Assembly: GCA_039029915.1 (NCBI GenBank)
Contig: JBCCFD010000019.1
Span: 1 to 35,334 of the forward strand
Length of the DNA: 35,334 nucleotides
DNA from: QQUD01 sp039029915
GTDB lineage: Bacteria > Chloroflexota > Anaerolineae > Promineifilales > Promineifilaceae
Reading direction: 5' to 3'
Shown here piece after piece: positions 16,797 through 25,547 of the stretch (the first letter of the stretch is position 1; each line of letters opens with the position of its first letter). A program made the translations under genes and the position numbers. The notes under the pieces are model-generated. The model did not search any database and was not told the DNA's origin. It saw only the letters and a list, made by a program, of their open reading frames with translations.

Positions 16797-18427
16797 TGAA
16801 AAAGCTTTTGGTTTTGGTGGTGCTATTGTGTGCTGCTGTGGGCTGTGCGGAGGAAACGTCCGTTACGCCCACGGCCACTGCCCAACCCACTGAACTACCG
16901 GCTACACCGACACCTCAGGAAACGGCCGTTCCCCTAACTGCTACGCCGCTCCCAACGGCCACAGTGGCCTCTATTTCCTCAATTTTTATCGACCAGCCTG
17001 TCCAAATAGGGGACACAATCCCTTCCGAGCTGCTGTTAGCAGAACTAGAAATATTTAAAGAGGCCCTTGAAAGCCTTCATCCCAGCTTATATCGGCATAC
17101 GGAAAAAGAAACGATTGACCAACACTTCGCTCAACTTGAAGTGACCTTTCAGGAAGATTTAACGCTATCCGAAGTTTTTATGGCCTATGCCACCTTTTTA
17201 GCTCAAATTAAAGACGGACATACCTACACTAATTTCTTTAACCAGCCGCCTTCAGTTCAGCAAACGCTGTTTCATCAGGCGAATAAGCTACCGTTTACAT
17301 TTCGGATCTTTGATAATCGGATGTTGATTGCTCAAAATGCCTCAACAGTACCCATCTTGACGCTAGGCGTTGAGGTGCTTTCGATTGATGGTGTTCCCGT
17401 TGGTGAGATTTTTGATACATTACGGCCGTATGTCAAAGCAGATGGGGCAAATGACAATAAGCGAACCCATGATCTGCAAATATTTGGGGTTGAGGCATTT
17501 GAGTGGTTTGATGTGTTACATCCGCTCTTTTTTCCACCGGAAAATGAAGAGTTCATTATTGAAGCAGTTGATTTAGTAACGGGTGAAACATTTACCACCA
17601 ATGTTCGAACCACCTCAATTATTCGTCGAACAGCCACCCTTAGTCGGAATGATGAGACTTTTCCGAACCGGTTAGATGACCTTTGGCAATATCAATTGCT
17701 TGATGGAAATATTGCCTATCTCAAATTGGGTACATTTACCGTTTGGAACTTCCAGATGGATTGGGAACAGTTTCTAGCTGATGCCTTTATTAATATGAAG
17801 GAGCAGGGGGTTGAGCATTTAATCATTGATATTCGCAGCAATGAGGGTGGCTTAGATGCTGTGATTGAACAGCTGATTTTCTACTTAGGTAAAGACACCT
17901 ACCAAGTGAACGGATATGAAGGCCGGACCATTTACCAAACCTTTCCCGAATCACTGAACCCTTATTTGGACACCTTTGATCGAAGTGCCCGAGATCTATC
18001 AGCATCTGTTTCACTTGGAGATAATGGGTTTTACACTTTCAATGAAGGATTTGAACCCAATGAGCGAGTGCCTTTACCTGATAACCCCAACCGATTTATG
18101 GGTGAAACTTACCTGTTGGTAAACGCAGGTAATAGTTCCGCAACTTTTTTGATGGCGCAAGGATTTCAAACAAATAACCTCGCGACGCTCGTTGGTCAAG
18201 AGACGGGGGGCAATTTAATGGGCACGAGCGGCGGACAGTTTGCCTTTCTACGATTGCCGCACAGCAAAATTGAAATCGACATTCCGCTTCTTGGCAATTA
18301 TCCACTCACTTTGCAACCAGACAGCGGGCTGACGCCTGATGTGGGTATTGTGCCCACTGTTGAAGATTTTATTGAGGGCGTTGATACTGAACTAAAGGCA
18401 GTATTATCCATGATCGAGGATCAGTAA
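16796..18427 (+). CDS. S41-family peptidase lipoprotein
   Basis: A 543-residue secreted lipoprotein: signal peptide with lipobox AVGC (Cys17), then a Thr/Pro-rich linker of about 45 residues that should hold the enzyme off the membrane. The catalytic part shows the S41 landmarks: IDIRSNEGG, the nucleophile region NAGNSSAT (S447/S448), GQETGGNLMG and the C-terminal GLTPDVGIVPTVEDF. The Lys of the CtpA Ser-Lys dyad is not seen after the TGG motif, so it is closer to the tricorn/S41B style. No clear PDZ domain is visible. The start overlaps the stop of the dehydrogenase by one base. Its own 3' end overlaps the convergent surface-protein gene by 7 bases, leaving no room for a terminator. Confidence 0.88.
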   Translation: MKKLLVLVVLLCAAVGCAEETSVTPTATAQPTELPATPTPQETAVPLTATPLPTATVASISSIFIDQPVQIGDTIPSELLLAELEIFKEALESLHPSLYRHTEKETIDQHFAQLEVTFQEDLTLSEVFMAYATFLAQIKDGHTYTNFFNQPPSVQQTLFHQANKLPFTFRIFDNRMLIAQNASTVPILTLGVEVLSIDGVPVGEIFDTLRPYVKADGANDNKRTHDLQIFGVEAFEWFDVLHPLFFPPENEEFIIEAVDLVTGETFTTNVRTTSIIRRTATLSRNDETFPNRLDDLWQYQLLDGNIAYLKLGTFTVWNFQMDWEQFLADAFINMKEQGVEHLIIDIRSNEGGLDAVIEQLIFYLGKDTYQVNGYEGRTIYQTFPESLNPYLDTFDRSARDLSASVSLGDNGFYTFNEGFEPNERVPLPDNPNRFMGETYLLVNAGNSSATFLMAQGFQTNNLATLVGQETGGNLMGTSGGQFAFLRLPHSKIEIDIPLLGNYPLTLQPDSGLTPDVGIVPTVEDFIEGVDTELKAVLSMIEDQ

Positions 18428-21400
18428 TCCGCTTGAACAATGAGCGGTAGATACGTTCGGAAGACATTTTGAATTTGGATGTAAGCCGGTGAGTGAGCCT
18501 GAGAGAATCCGCCTAGTTCAATATCTTCTAACCAATAATACCAATTACCCGCCCCTGGTGTATCAATGTATTGATATGTTGTCCCACCTCCGTTTGGAAC
18601 TGCGGAAGGTTCAAAGTGAATGATTGAGGCGTTTGCATAATCAAGGGTGCTGTTGCGATAGAGATTAAAACCAAAGCTGTTTAGTTCATTTTCTGTCGTC
18701 CACTGAATTAAAACCTCATTATCCCCATGATTGGTGGCTGTGAAGCTGAGTAGCTCAACGGCTGTTGGGAAGGTCACAAAACCAAAATCTACTGATAAAT
18801 TAGAGTTATCATTCAAATCACCGTCTTGATTGCTAGCTGGTTCACTCCCATAGGTTAGTGTGACGAACTGGCTGGTGATGCCGCTTAGCCAAGGTTCCCA
18901 ATCATCAACCCCATTATCATCCGTGTTGTCATCATTATCCGGATCGATATTGCCTTCACTGCTCCAATATCCTTCTAAAGTTCCTCCAGCTTGGAAGTTT
19001 TCCGGAATAATGTGCACCTGATAATCACCGGGAAGCAACTCAATGAATTGATAAAAACCGCTGCTATCGGTTGTCGTGGTCATTGGCAACCCTGAAAGAA
19101 TATCAAAAACTGGATCACCTGAGGAATCTAAAAGATGTAGGATCACACCCATCATTGGCGGTTCGCCACCATCGATATGGCTGTCTGCATCAACGTCGTG
19201 CCAGATATAGTTGCCAAGAGACATGCGTTCAAATAACCCAAAATCAAAGGAGTGATTGTTGTTGCCGGGTGCACCCGTGGTAAAGGTAATCGCACCACTA
19301 TTGCTGAGCTGGATAGCATCTGAATCGACACCATCTGGTCGATTGGAGAGAGAGGCTTGGTTATCAGGAGAGAGTGTGTAGCTGGAAACGGCCGTTTGTG
19401 TTAAATCGAGCCGCAGTGAGTAGGTTGCATGTGGGACAAGTCCACCATCCAACGTACTAGTGGGGACCACGGTGATATAGGCCGGTAAAGTTGTTGAGTA
19501 GATGGTCGAAAGCCGGGGATCCGTGGCGTTGATAAAATAATATTGGCCTTCGCTATTGGTTGTGGTGGTGGCAACGGCCGTTCTTGACAAATCATAAAGC
19601 GCGATTTCGACGTTTGAAATAGGGTCTTCTCCGGGGTCTTGAACGCCATTAAGATTGGTATCGCGCCAAACCAGATTGCCTATTTCAATTGGGGCTGCCT
19701 CGCAAGCTGCTTCGAGATCGCCAATACCAGCCGCTTTCCCAAAAGCCCCGATGCTGAAATTACCTTCAAAAATCGTATATGCGCGGGTCACTTCGCCCGT
19801 TTCGTTATCAATAAAGCGAATGCCATTTTCATCAAATCCATTTGCCGCATTGCTATTTTGTAGCTGAGGATCAAACACATTGACAATCACTTCTGATTGG
19901 CTGGGAATTTGAACAATACCGCCTAGCGTTGTTTCTTTGTGCTGACCAGTTGCATCTAAACCATAACGCTCCCCAAAGTAATATTCATTTCCACCGGGGC
20001 CAGAGTTGGCTGCTCCGCCGACTGTTGTCACCGGACAAGCGGCATCTCCTTCGATGGCCCACTGGCCATTATTGACATAACAAGCACGTAGCATGTCGCC
20101 GCCGCTAAAGGGTAGGTAGAGGGTGGGATCGGCTAGGTTGGGGCTAAAGCCGGATGAGCCAGATTGGTCAGACAAGCGGTCCCGCAGGGCCAGAATCATG
20201 TTGCCGTTGTCAAACTCGATATCAATGAGCATTGGTTGAGGAAAGCTAACATCGACCCCATTATTGAACGTCGCTTGGTCAAAATCGTTTCCCCAAGATT
20301 GCCAGTTGGCTGAAAACCATGCGTCGTGATTATTCTCACGAAGATAGTTGAGCGGGAACTCTAAAACGGGTGCCGTCGAAAAAGTGCTGCTGTTTGGATC
20401 AAACGCATAAACATAGGCCACTAAATCCCGTGCGTCTCCGTGATTGTATGTGCCGTTGCCATCATTGTCCGTGTATGTGTCTGGTCCAACGTTGAAACGG
20501 CCGTCTGCACCGGCATCGACAAACGTATCGACGGTGGGGCTAGATTCACCGCTACACACCATACCAACAAAGATTTGCCCATCTTGAATGCCAAGGCCAA
20601 ACGGACGTACATCCGTTGTCGGGCAGCCTTGTCCTGCACCAGGAAGCGCTGTTGGAATCGGATAGACGCCAATCGATGTGGATATAGGTGCTGTTGGGAT
20701 TGGTGAGATAGGGACAGCGTACAGCTGTCTGTCAAAGAGATTCAAGACATACAGCATGTCATCATTTTCAGAAATATCGATGTCTCCAATGCCCACCTTG
20801 CCGACCGCGTCAAAGGTAGCTGAATCACGGCCAAAGTTAGTCGTCGTATTAGGGTGGGGATTGGCTCCAAAGGTGTTGGCTCCAAAGTAAGCCGGATCAT
20901 TAAGATCGACATACAGAGTGGGCACCCCAGAGGCGTTTATGCGATAGATAGCTCCCGTACTTTCGTTGCCCATTGTGCCAAGCCCTGTATGTCGTTTGAT
21001 GTAAGCGCCTACGATGTAGCTCTCAGATTGGCGATGGTAGGCTAGCCCATAAGTCGTGCCAATGGCATCGGCGGCGACGGTAATAGCGTGGGTTGTCGGA
21101 TTCAAGAAGTTGACTTCTGTGTCACCAATGGTGCTTGAGCCAGACGTGTAGGGGAAATCAATAAAGACATCGTCTGTAGATCCGGCTTGTGAGCCAAAGG
21201 TGTAGCAGGAGGTAGCTAAATTGGGATTGGCTTGACAATAGTCGCCGGGGTTTTGCACGCCGAAGTTTGCTTGGCAGGTTGCCACTGAGTGGAACTGAAT
21301 AGCCGTTCCTGATTTACTGCCTTGAACCGTAGGATGAATAGCGCTATTAAACCCTGCAAATTCTAGTCGGACGTGGTTTTGGCTATTGAAGATACCGTTA

Positions 21401-21750
21401 AAGGCATAGGTGCCGTCGCTATCAACGGCCGTTGACAAGACGGCCCCATCATCACCAAACGCATAAACGGTGAGATGGGCAAAGGCGTGTTCATTACTGT
21501 TATTTAACCCATCGCTGTTGTAATCGCGGTAGATTGTACCGCCTAAATCTCCGGCGGGGCTGCTGCAGGAGGCAACGGCTGTTACAAATTTCTGGGCTGG
21601 TTGAGAGGCTGGGAAGAAGGTAGTAAAGAGAAACCAAATGAAGAGGCAGATTGTGATTACGGCCGTTGATAAACTTAAAAATCGTTTTGTTGAGGATGAA
21701 AAAAATGGGTTTCTTTCATCAATAGCTCGAAAACGGGTCTTCTTATTCAC
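18421..21750 (-). CDS. Large secreted surface protein with SdrD-B-like repeats
   Basis: An 1109-residue exported protein. After a basic N-terminus a hydrophobic segment (about 23-48) acts as signal or anchor. SdrD-B-type domains with Ca-loop-like Asp/Asn motifs lie near 68-115 (YRDYNSDGLNNSNE), 690-815 (WRDTNLNGVQDPGEDP) and 843-960 (WHDVDADSHIDGGEPP). The stretch in between carries no motif I can name but many Asp/Asn/Gly turns. The C-terminus has a fibronectin-like segment (LLSFTATNHGDNEVLIQW) and ends FRTYLPLIVQADY, resembling the YLPLV tails common on Chloroflexota secreted proteins (from memory). I prefer the GTG at 21750, with AAGGA 9 bases upstream, over the ATG at 21858, which adds 36 residues that do not look coding. 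Adhesion or cell-envelope function is inferred only. Confidence 0.85.
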   Translation of the reverse strand: MNKKTRFRAIDERNPFFSSSTKRFLSLSTAVITICLFIWFLFTTFFPASQPAQKFVTAVASCSSPAGDLGGTIYRDYNSDGLNNSNEHAFAHLTVYAFGDDGAVLSTAVDSDGTYAFNGIFNSQNHVRLEFAGFNSAIHPTVQGSKSGTAIQFHSVATCQANFGVQNPGDYCQANPNLATSCYTFGSQAGSTDDVFIDFPYTSGSSTIGDTEVNFLNPTTHAITVAADAIGTTYGLAYHRQSESYIVGAYIKRHTGLGTMGNESTGAIYRINASGVPTLYVDLNDPAYFGANTFGANPHPNTTTNFGRDSATFDAVGKVGIGDIDISENDDMLYVLNLFDRQLYAVPISPIPTAPISTSIGVYPIPTALPGAGQGCPTTDVRPFGLGIQDGQIFVGMVCSGESSPTVDTFVDAGADGRFNVGPDTYTDNDGNGTYNHGDARDLVAYVYAFDPNSSTFSTAPVLEFPLNYLRENNHDAWFSANWQSWGNDFDQATFNNGVDVSFPQPMLIDIEFDNGNMILALRDRLSDQSGSSGFSPNLADPTLYLPFSGGDMLRACYVNNGQWAIEGDAACPVTTVGGAANSGPGGNEYYFGERYGLDATGQHKETTLGGIVQIPSQSEVIVNVFDPQLQNSNAANGFDENGIRFIDNETGEVTRAYTIFEGNFSIGAFGKAAGIGDLEAACEAAPIEIGNLVWRDTNLNGVQDPGEDPISNVEIALYDLSRTAVATTTTNSEGQYYFINATDPRLSTIYSTTLPAYITVVPTSTLDGGLVPHATYSLRLDLTQTAVSSYTLSPDNQASLSNRPDGVDSDAIQLSNSGAITFTTGAPGNNNHSFDFGLFERMSLGNYIWHDVDADSHIDGGEPPMMGVILHLLDSSGDPVFDILSGLPMTTTTDSSGFYQFIELLPGDYQVHIIPENFQAGGTLEGYWSSEGNIDPDNDDNTDDNGVDDWEPWLSGITSQFVTLTYGSEPASNQDGDLNDNSNLSVDFGFVTFPTAVELLSFTATNHGDNEVLIQWTTENELNSFGFNLYRNSTLDYANASIIHFEPSAVPNGGGTTYQYIDTPGAGNWYYWLEDIELGGFSQAHSPAYIQIQNVFRTYLPLIVQADY

Positions 21751-22223
21751 GACGAAAAATCCTTCGTGCTCTTTATGCAAACAACGAAAGAGGCATTGAT
21801 TTGAGTGGTTGGCTATCTCACAAACTGCTGACACTACAGAAATAGACCTAGGTTTCATTATTTATGCTAGGCCTACATTTGAATAGACCAATTAAGTCAT
21901 GGGCAAATGGGGCTACTGTTCTGGCTAGAATCATGTGGTGGGAGAAAACTGAATGTATCCCAAATCGGTACCACTGGGAGAAGTGATGGGGCCCTCCTCC
22001 GCTTTTTATATTTTTACTTGGTTGGTGATGAAGAAAAACGGCCGTTTATTCCGAGGCAGAGCGAATTAGCTGATATTGGGCTGGTTATATGCTAATTTTC
22101 TAGGTTAAATACAAACCCAATTACTCTTGAAACTCTTCCCTAAGCTGAATAAAATTCCAATTCATACGAAAATTTTCATACAGTTCGTTTGCCAAAATGG
22201 CAGCGGATACTCGGAGGTAAGAT
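21751..22223. other. Divergent spacer between the surface-protein gene and pdxS
   Basis: About 470 bases that must hold promoters for both neighbours. A plus-strand ORF at 21907-22095 lacks protein-like composition and is not called. One copy of the ACGGCCGT palindrome (22038) is the only clearly intergenic copy in the window. A small inverted repeat CCTAG/CTAGG (21847-21851, 21867-21871) lies over the rejected upstream start of the surface protein. A GTGG/CCAC plus TGGGA/TCCCA stem can be drawn around 21935-21985, but I recognise no riboswitch in it. Confidence 0.5.
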
Positions 22224-23138
22224 ATGAGCGAGAATGGTTCATTGAACGGCAGTAATGCTGAGGTAGCTGGATTTAAAGTTAAAGCTGGTCTGGCACAGAT
22301 GTTGAAAGGCGGCGTCATTATGGACGTAGTGACCCCTGACCAAGCTAAAATTGCTGAAGAAGCGGGTGCTGTTGCCGTCATGGCATTAGAGCGCGTTCCC
22401 GCTGATATCCGTCAAGATGGTGGGGTGGCCCGCATGTCTGACCCCGGCATGATCAAGGAAATTATTGAATCTGTTTCAATTCCCGTTATGGCAAAAGCGC
22501 GCATTGGTCACTTTGTAGAAGCCCAAATTTTGGAAGCAATCGGGGTCGACTACGTGGACGAAAGTGAAGTGCTCACCCCTGCCGATGAAATCTATCATAT
22601 TGACAAAAGCGGCTTCAAAATTCCATTTGTGTGCGGTTGCCGTAACTTAGGCGAAGCGTTGCGCCGCGTTGGTGAAGGTGCCGCCATGATTCGTACGAAA
22701 GGTGAAGCTGGTACCGGTGATGTGGTTGAAGCCGTTCGGCATGCGCGCACCGTTTTGGGTGAAATTCGCCGCCTGCAGCTGATGCCAGATGAAGAGCTGA
22801 TGACGTATGCCAAAAACATTGGTGCCCCATTCCACTTGGTGAAAGAAACCAAAGAGCTAGGTCGTTTGCCTGTCGTAAACTTTGCCGCTGGTGGTATCGC
22901 GACCCCAGCCGATGCCGCTTTGATGATGCAAATTGGTGTTGACGGTGTCTTTGTGGGGTCTGGTATTTTCAAGAGCGGTGATCCTGCCAAGCGCGCTAAA
23001 GCGATTGTAGAAGCCACCACCCACTACCAAAACCCAGACATCCTCGCTAAAGTCAGCGAAAACCTGGGCGAACCCATGGTTGGTATCAACGTGAGCAGTT
23101 TGTCAGAAGATGAACAGCTTGCCACACGCGGCTGGTAA
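22224..23138 (+). CDS. pdxS: Pyridoxal 5'-phosphate synthase lyase subunit PdxS
   Basis: The synthase subunit of the DXP-independent vitamin B6 pathway, 304 residues. It joins ribose 5-phosphate, glyceraldehyde 3-phosphate and ammonia (from PdxT) into pyridoxal 5'-phosphate in a 12-mer of TIM barrels. Family landmarks are clear: D34 in GGVIMDVVT, the imine-forming K91 in MAKARIGH, and K159 in IRTKGEAGTG that carries the later intermediate. The C-terminal LATRGW tail is also usual. GGAGGTAAG ends 4 bases before the ATG, a strong ribosome binding site. pdxT follows after 151 bases, an unusually long gap for this pair, filled with short repeats. The gene itself has no copy of the ACGGCCGT palindrome. 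Confidence 0.98.
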   Translation: MSENGSLNGSNAEVAGFKVKAGLAQMLKGGVIMDVVTPDQAKIAEEAGAVAVMALERVPADIRQDGGVARMSDPGMIKEIIESVSIPVMAKARIGHFVEAQILEAIGVDYVDESEVLTPADEIYHIDKSGFKIPFVCGCRNLGEALRRVGEGAAMIRTKGEAGTGDVVEAVRHARTVLGEIRRLQLMPDEELMTYAKNIGAPFHLVKETKELGRLPVVNFAAGGIATPADAALMMQIGVDGVFVGSGIFKSGDPAKRAKAIVEATTHYQNPDILAKVSENLGEPMVGINVSSLSEDEQLATRGW

Positions 23139-23149
23139 TTAAATAGTAA

Positions 23150-23280
23150 AGAGTTAGAGAAAAGAGCATAGAGCTAGAGCTAGAGTTAAAGAGTTTATTT
23201 GTAGGTTTTTGTAATAGGCAAGAATTGTTTTTCAAAAGCCTCCCTCTAGTTCTGGACTCTAGCTTTTCTTTCTAGCTAAA
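23150..23280. repeat. GAGCTA-type short repeats and imperfect hairpin between pdxS and pdxT
   Basis: The left half (about 23150-23195) is made of 6-8 bp units such as GAGTTA, GAGCATA and GAGCTA. The right half (about 23243-23272) contains CTCTAG blocks and CTTTTCTT, so AGAAAAG and CTAGAG blocks of the left arm can pair with the right arm over roughly 28 bases with mismatches. It could attenuate or end the pdxS transcript, or stabilise it. The pairing was judged by eye. Confidence 0.45.
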
Positions 23281-23289
23281 AGGGTCATC

Positions 23290-23877
23290 ATGAAAGTAGG
23301 GGTATTGGCATTACAAGGGGCGTTTGCTGAGCATATCACGATGCTGAATCAGTTGGGGGTTGAGGCGGTTGAGGTTCGTTTACCCGAGCAGCTAGCCGAG
23401 ATTGATGGCTTGATTATTCCCGGCGGTGAAAGCACGACGATTGGCAAGCTGGCGGTGATGTACAATTTTATGGAGCCGCTCAAAGCGTTTTCTGATGCAA
23501 AACCGGTCTGGGGGACTTGTGCTGGCATGATCTTTATGGCCAAAGAAATCGGTATGGATCAACCGCTGCTGGGCGTTATGGACATTGTGGTGGAGCGGAA
23601 TGCGTTTGGTCGGCAAGTTGATAGCTTTGAGGTTAACTTGCAAATTGGGCAGTTTGGGAACGGATCATCTGAACCGTTTCCGGCGGTGTTTATTCGGGCG
23701 CCTAAACTGGTTGAGGCCAAGGCTGACACACAGGTTATTGCTAAGCTAAATGACGGAACGGCCGTTGCTGCCAAGCAAGGTCATCTCTTAGTCACTTCAT
23801 TCCATCCTGAACTGACTAATGATAATCGGTTCCATCAGCTATTTATTCAGCTAATTGAAGAAAAAATGGCGTCTTGA
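23290..23877 (+). CDS. pdxT: Pyridoxal 5'-phosphate synthase glutaminase subunit PdxT
   Basis: The glutamine amidotransferase partner of PdxS, 195 residues, releasing ammonia from glutamine and channelling it into the PdxS barrel. The class I triad is complete: C77 in GTCAGM, H172 and E174 in SFHPEL. The oxyanion/Gly motif PGGESTTIGK (44-53) and the start MKVGVLALQGAF are diagnostic of the family. The ATG at 23290 is the only sensible start. It probably shares a transcript with pdxS, though the repeat-rich gap could lower its expression. Codons for G-T-A-V near residue 157 contain a copy of the ACGGCCGT palindrome (23758). Confidence 0.97.
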   Translation: MKVGVLALQGAFAEHITMLNQLGVEAVEVRLPEQLAEIDGLIIPGGESTTIGKLAVMYNFMEPLKAFSDAKPVWGTCAGMIFMAKEIGMDQPLLGVMDIVVERNAFGRQVDSFEVNLQIGQFGNGSSEPFPAVFIRAPKLVEAKADTQVIAKLNDGTAVAAKQGHLLVTSFHPELTNDNRFHQLFIQLIEEKMAS

Positions 23878-23924
23878 TGGGGCTTGTCGATGAAGGGGGT
23901 AGCATTTAGTGATGATTGTCCTAA

Positions 23925-23943
23925 CCCTTCGACAGGCTCAGGG
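23925..23943. repeat. Single copy of the core of the 31-kb repeat
   Basis: CCCTTCGACAGGCTCAGGG is the reverse complement of the core of the 55-bp tandem repeat at 30926-31170. It stands in the 80-base spacer between the convergent stops of pdxT and the PAS kinase. Its ends (CCCT/AGGG) can pair. From memory, this TTCGACAGGCTCAGG word is a dispersed repeat in many bacterial genomes. Confidence 0.7.
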
Positions 23944-23957
23944 TACGTTGATTTCAC

Positions 23958-25076
23958 TTAAACTGTTGCTTGTAAATTGCGAGGGATAATGACGGTGAAG
24001 GTGGCCCCTTTTTGATCCCCATCGTTGTTTTCAGCAATAATTGTGCCATTGTGCTGGTCAACAATCCGTTTAGCGATATACAACCCTAACCCCGTTCCTT
24101 TACCGTGAGGCTTTGTTGTAAAAAACGGTTTGAAGATTTTGTCTTTAACCGTGTCATCAATGCCACTCCCCGAATCTTCGATGGAAAAAGCGAAGAGCGA
24201 TTCTGGTGTAGATCCGTTACCGGAATAGGCGGGTTCGGGTAGCCATGTTTTTATTTTGACACAGCCCCCCTCGTCAGGAATAGCATCGCTGGCGTTAATT
24301 AACAAGTTCAGCAACACTTGGGTCATGCGATGGTGGTCACAAACGAGCGTGGGCAGATTTTCGCCAAGCTCTTTTTCAATTTGTATGTTGTATTGGCCTC
24401 GAAATTGATGCCGCACCAGCGCCAAGGCATCTTCAACGATCATGTTAAAGTTGGTGACATCAAATTGAGGTTTATCGTTGTAAGAGTAGTTGCGAAGCAC
24501 TTCTAAAATTCGAGCAGAACGCCAAGCACTTTGTTCGATCATTTGCATATATTTGAGCAGCTGCTCGGGTCCAAGCGATTCATGCTCTATTTCATGCTGT
24601 AGATTGCTGCAGGTGGCGGCAATAATGCTGATTGGCGTGTTAAGCTCATGGGCAATGCTGGCGGTTAACGTTCCTAAGCTTGATAGACGTTGGGTGTGAG
24701 CCAGGGCGTGGTTAAGCTGCTTAACATCATCGAGGCTAGTGATGGTGAGTAGGGTGATGTCGGTATTGTTGGCGGCTTTGATAGGGGAGAAGACGATTCG
24801 GGCTGGGATTAAACGGCCGTTTTCATGAAGCAATCTTGTCTCTTCGAGCTGACTTCCTTGAAAAACAGTTGGATCCCAAGGCGTGGGTGCCTCTTGCCAC
24901 AGCTGTTGAATTGGCCGATTGATAATTTCAATTGGCTCCATGCCCACAATGGCTGCTGCTGCTTGGTTGGCTGATGAGATCAAGCCCTCGTGATCTAATA
25001 CCAAAAGACCCTCGGCCACACTCTGAGTGAGGTGTTCGTAAAATTGGCCTTGATTGGTGGTGGGTGCGTTGAGCAT
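23958..25076 (-). CDS. PAS-domain sensor histidine kinase
   Basis: A 372-residue kinase without membrane segments, so probably cytoplasmic. A PAS domain (about 10-120, VAEGLLVLDHEGLISSANQAA) is followed by a HisKA dimer domain with the phospho-acceptor H143 in SIAHELNTP. The HATPase domain has N-box LLINASDAI, G1 EDSGSGID, F-box FKPFFTTKP and G2 GTGLGLYIAK, so it is intact. There is no receiver domain and no adjoining regulator on its own strand. The divergent GAF kinase/NarL pair is 471 bases away and the orphan receiver at 617 is distant. AGGAGA lies 6 bases before the ATG. The PAS ligand is unknown. Confidence 0.93.
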   Translation of the reverse strand: MLNAPTTNQGQFYEHLTQSVAEGLLVLDHEGLISSANQAAAAIVGMEPIEIINRPIQQLWQEAPTPWDPTVFQGSQLEETRLLHENGRLIPARIVFSPIKAANNTDITLLTITSLDDVKQLNHALAHTQRLSSLGTLTASIAHELNTPISIIAATCSNLQHEIEHESLGPEQLLKYMQMIEQSAWRSARILEVLRNYSYNDKPQFDVTNFNMIVEDALALVRHQFRGQYNIQIEKELGENLPTLVCDHHRMTQVLLNLLINASDAIPDEGGCVKIKTWLPEPAYSGNGSTPESLFAFSIEDSGSGIDDTVKDKIFKPFFTTKPHGKGTGLGLYIAKRIVDQHNGTIIAENNDGDQKGATFTVIIPRNLQATV

Positions 25077-25547
25077 TGATTCTCCTGAACAAAAAACTTA
25101 ACGAGCCTAACGAAAAACGAGGCGTTGGTTTTTCACAAAGTTTCACCCCAAAATTGCCTCGCTTGCTTCTAAAAAGATTGGATTTTTATGTTAGATGTCG
25201 TTGTTTTAAGCATACGTGACCCGCTCATCTTAGTCCGTATGGAGGTCGTAAAATCATCGTGAACGGCACGTGAACAGGCCAAAATTTTAAGATTCAAGAT
25301 GGTCAAAAAGTCCTTTAGAATCGCGTGAAAGTTAGTTATGTAAATCGTTGTGTTCTGCCTTGCGGGTATACACGAAACAAAGCAAATGAAGAGCAAAAAT
25401 AATTGAACTGACGCGGCAATTGAGTCAAATATTACTTTCGAGGAACATAGAGACCTTTTTGGATTTTTCTCTGTGAAACCCCGTTTTCTATTTCTCCATG
25501 TGCTTGCGTGCCGTGCAAATCTAACTAAACCATTGCATAATTGACCA
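25077..25547. other. Divergent promoter region between two kinase genes
   Basis: A 471-base spacer between the start codons of the PAS kinase (minus) and the GAF kinase (plus). It must hold both promoters. A minus-strand ORF at 25169-25606 overlaps the GAF kinase start and has a Cys/Arg-rich, non-protein-like translation, so it is not called. I see no strong terminator, no RNA gene and no copy of the ACGGCCGT palindrome. Clear -35/-10 pairs could not be fixed. Confidence 0.5.

Noticed and set aside
16796..21750. S41 peptidase and surface protein as a dedicated processing pair
   Set aside because: They only meet tail-to-tail and share no promoter; a substrate relation is conjecture and is mentioned only in passing.
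21901..22010. Possible T-box or riboswitch leader before pdxS
   Set aside because: GGTACCAC is faintly like a T-box word, but the conserved bulge, specifier loop and terminator/antiterminator pair are not visible.
21907..22095. 62-codon plus-strand ORF before pdxS
   Set aside because: No ribosome binding site, no protein-like composition; more likely leader or spacer DNA.
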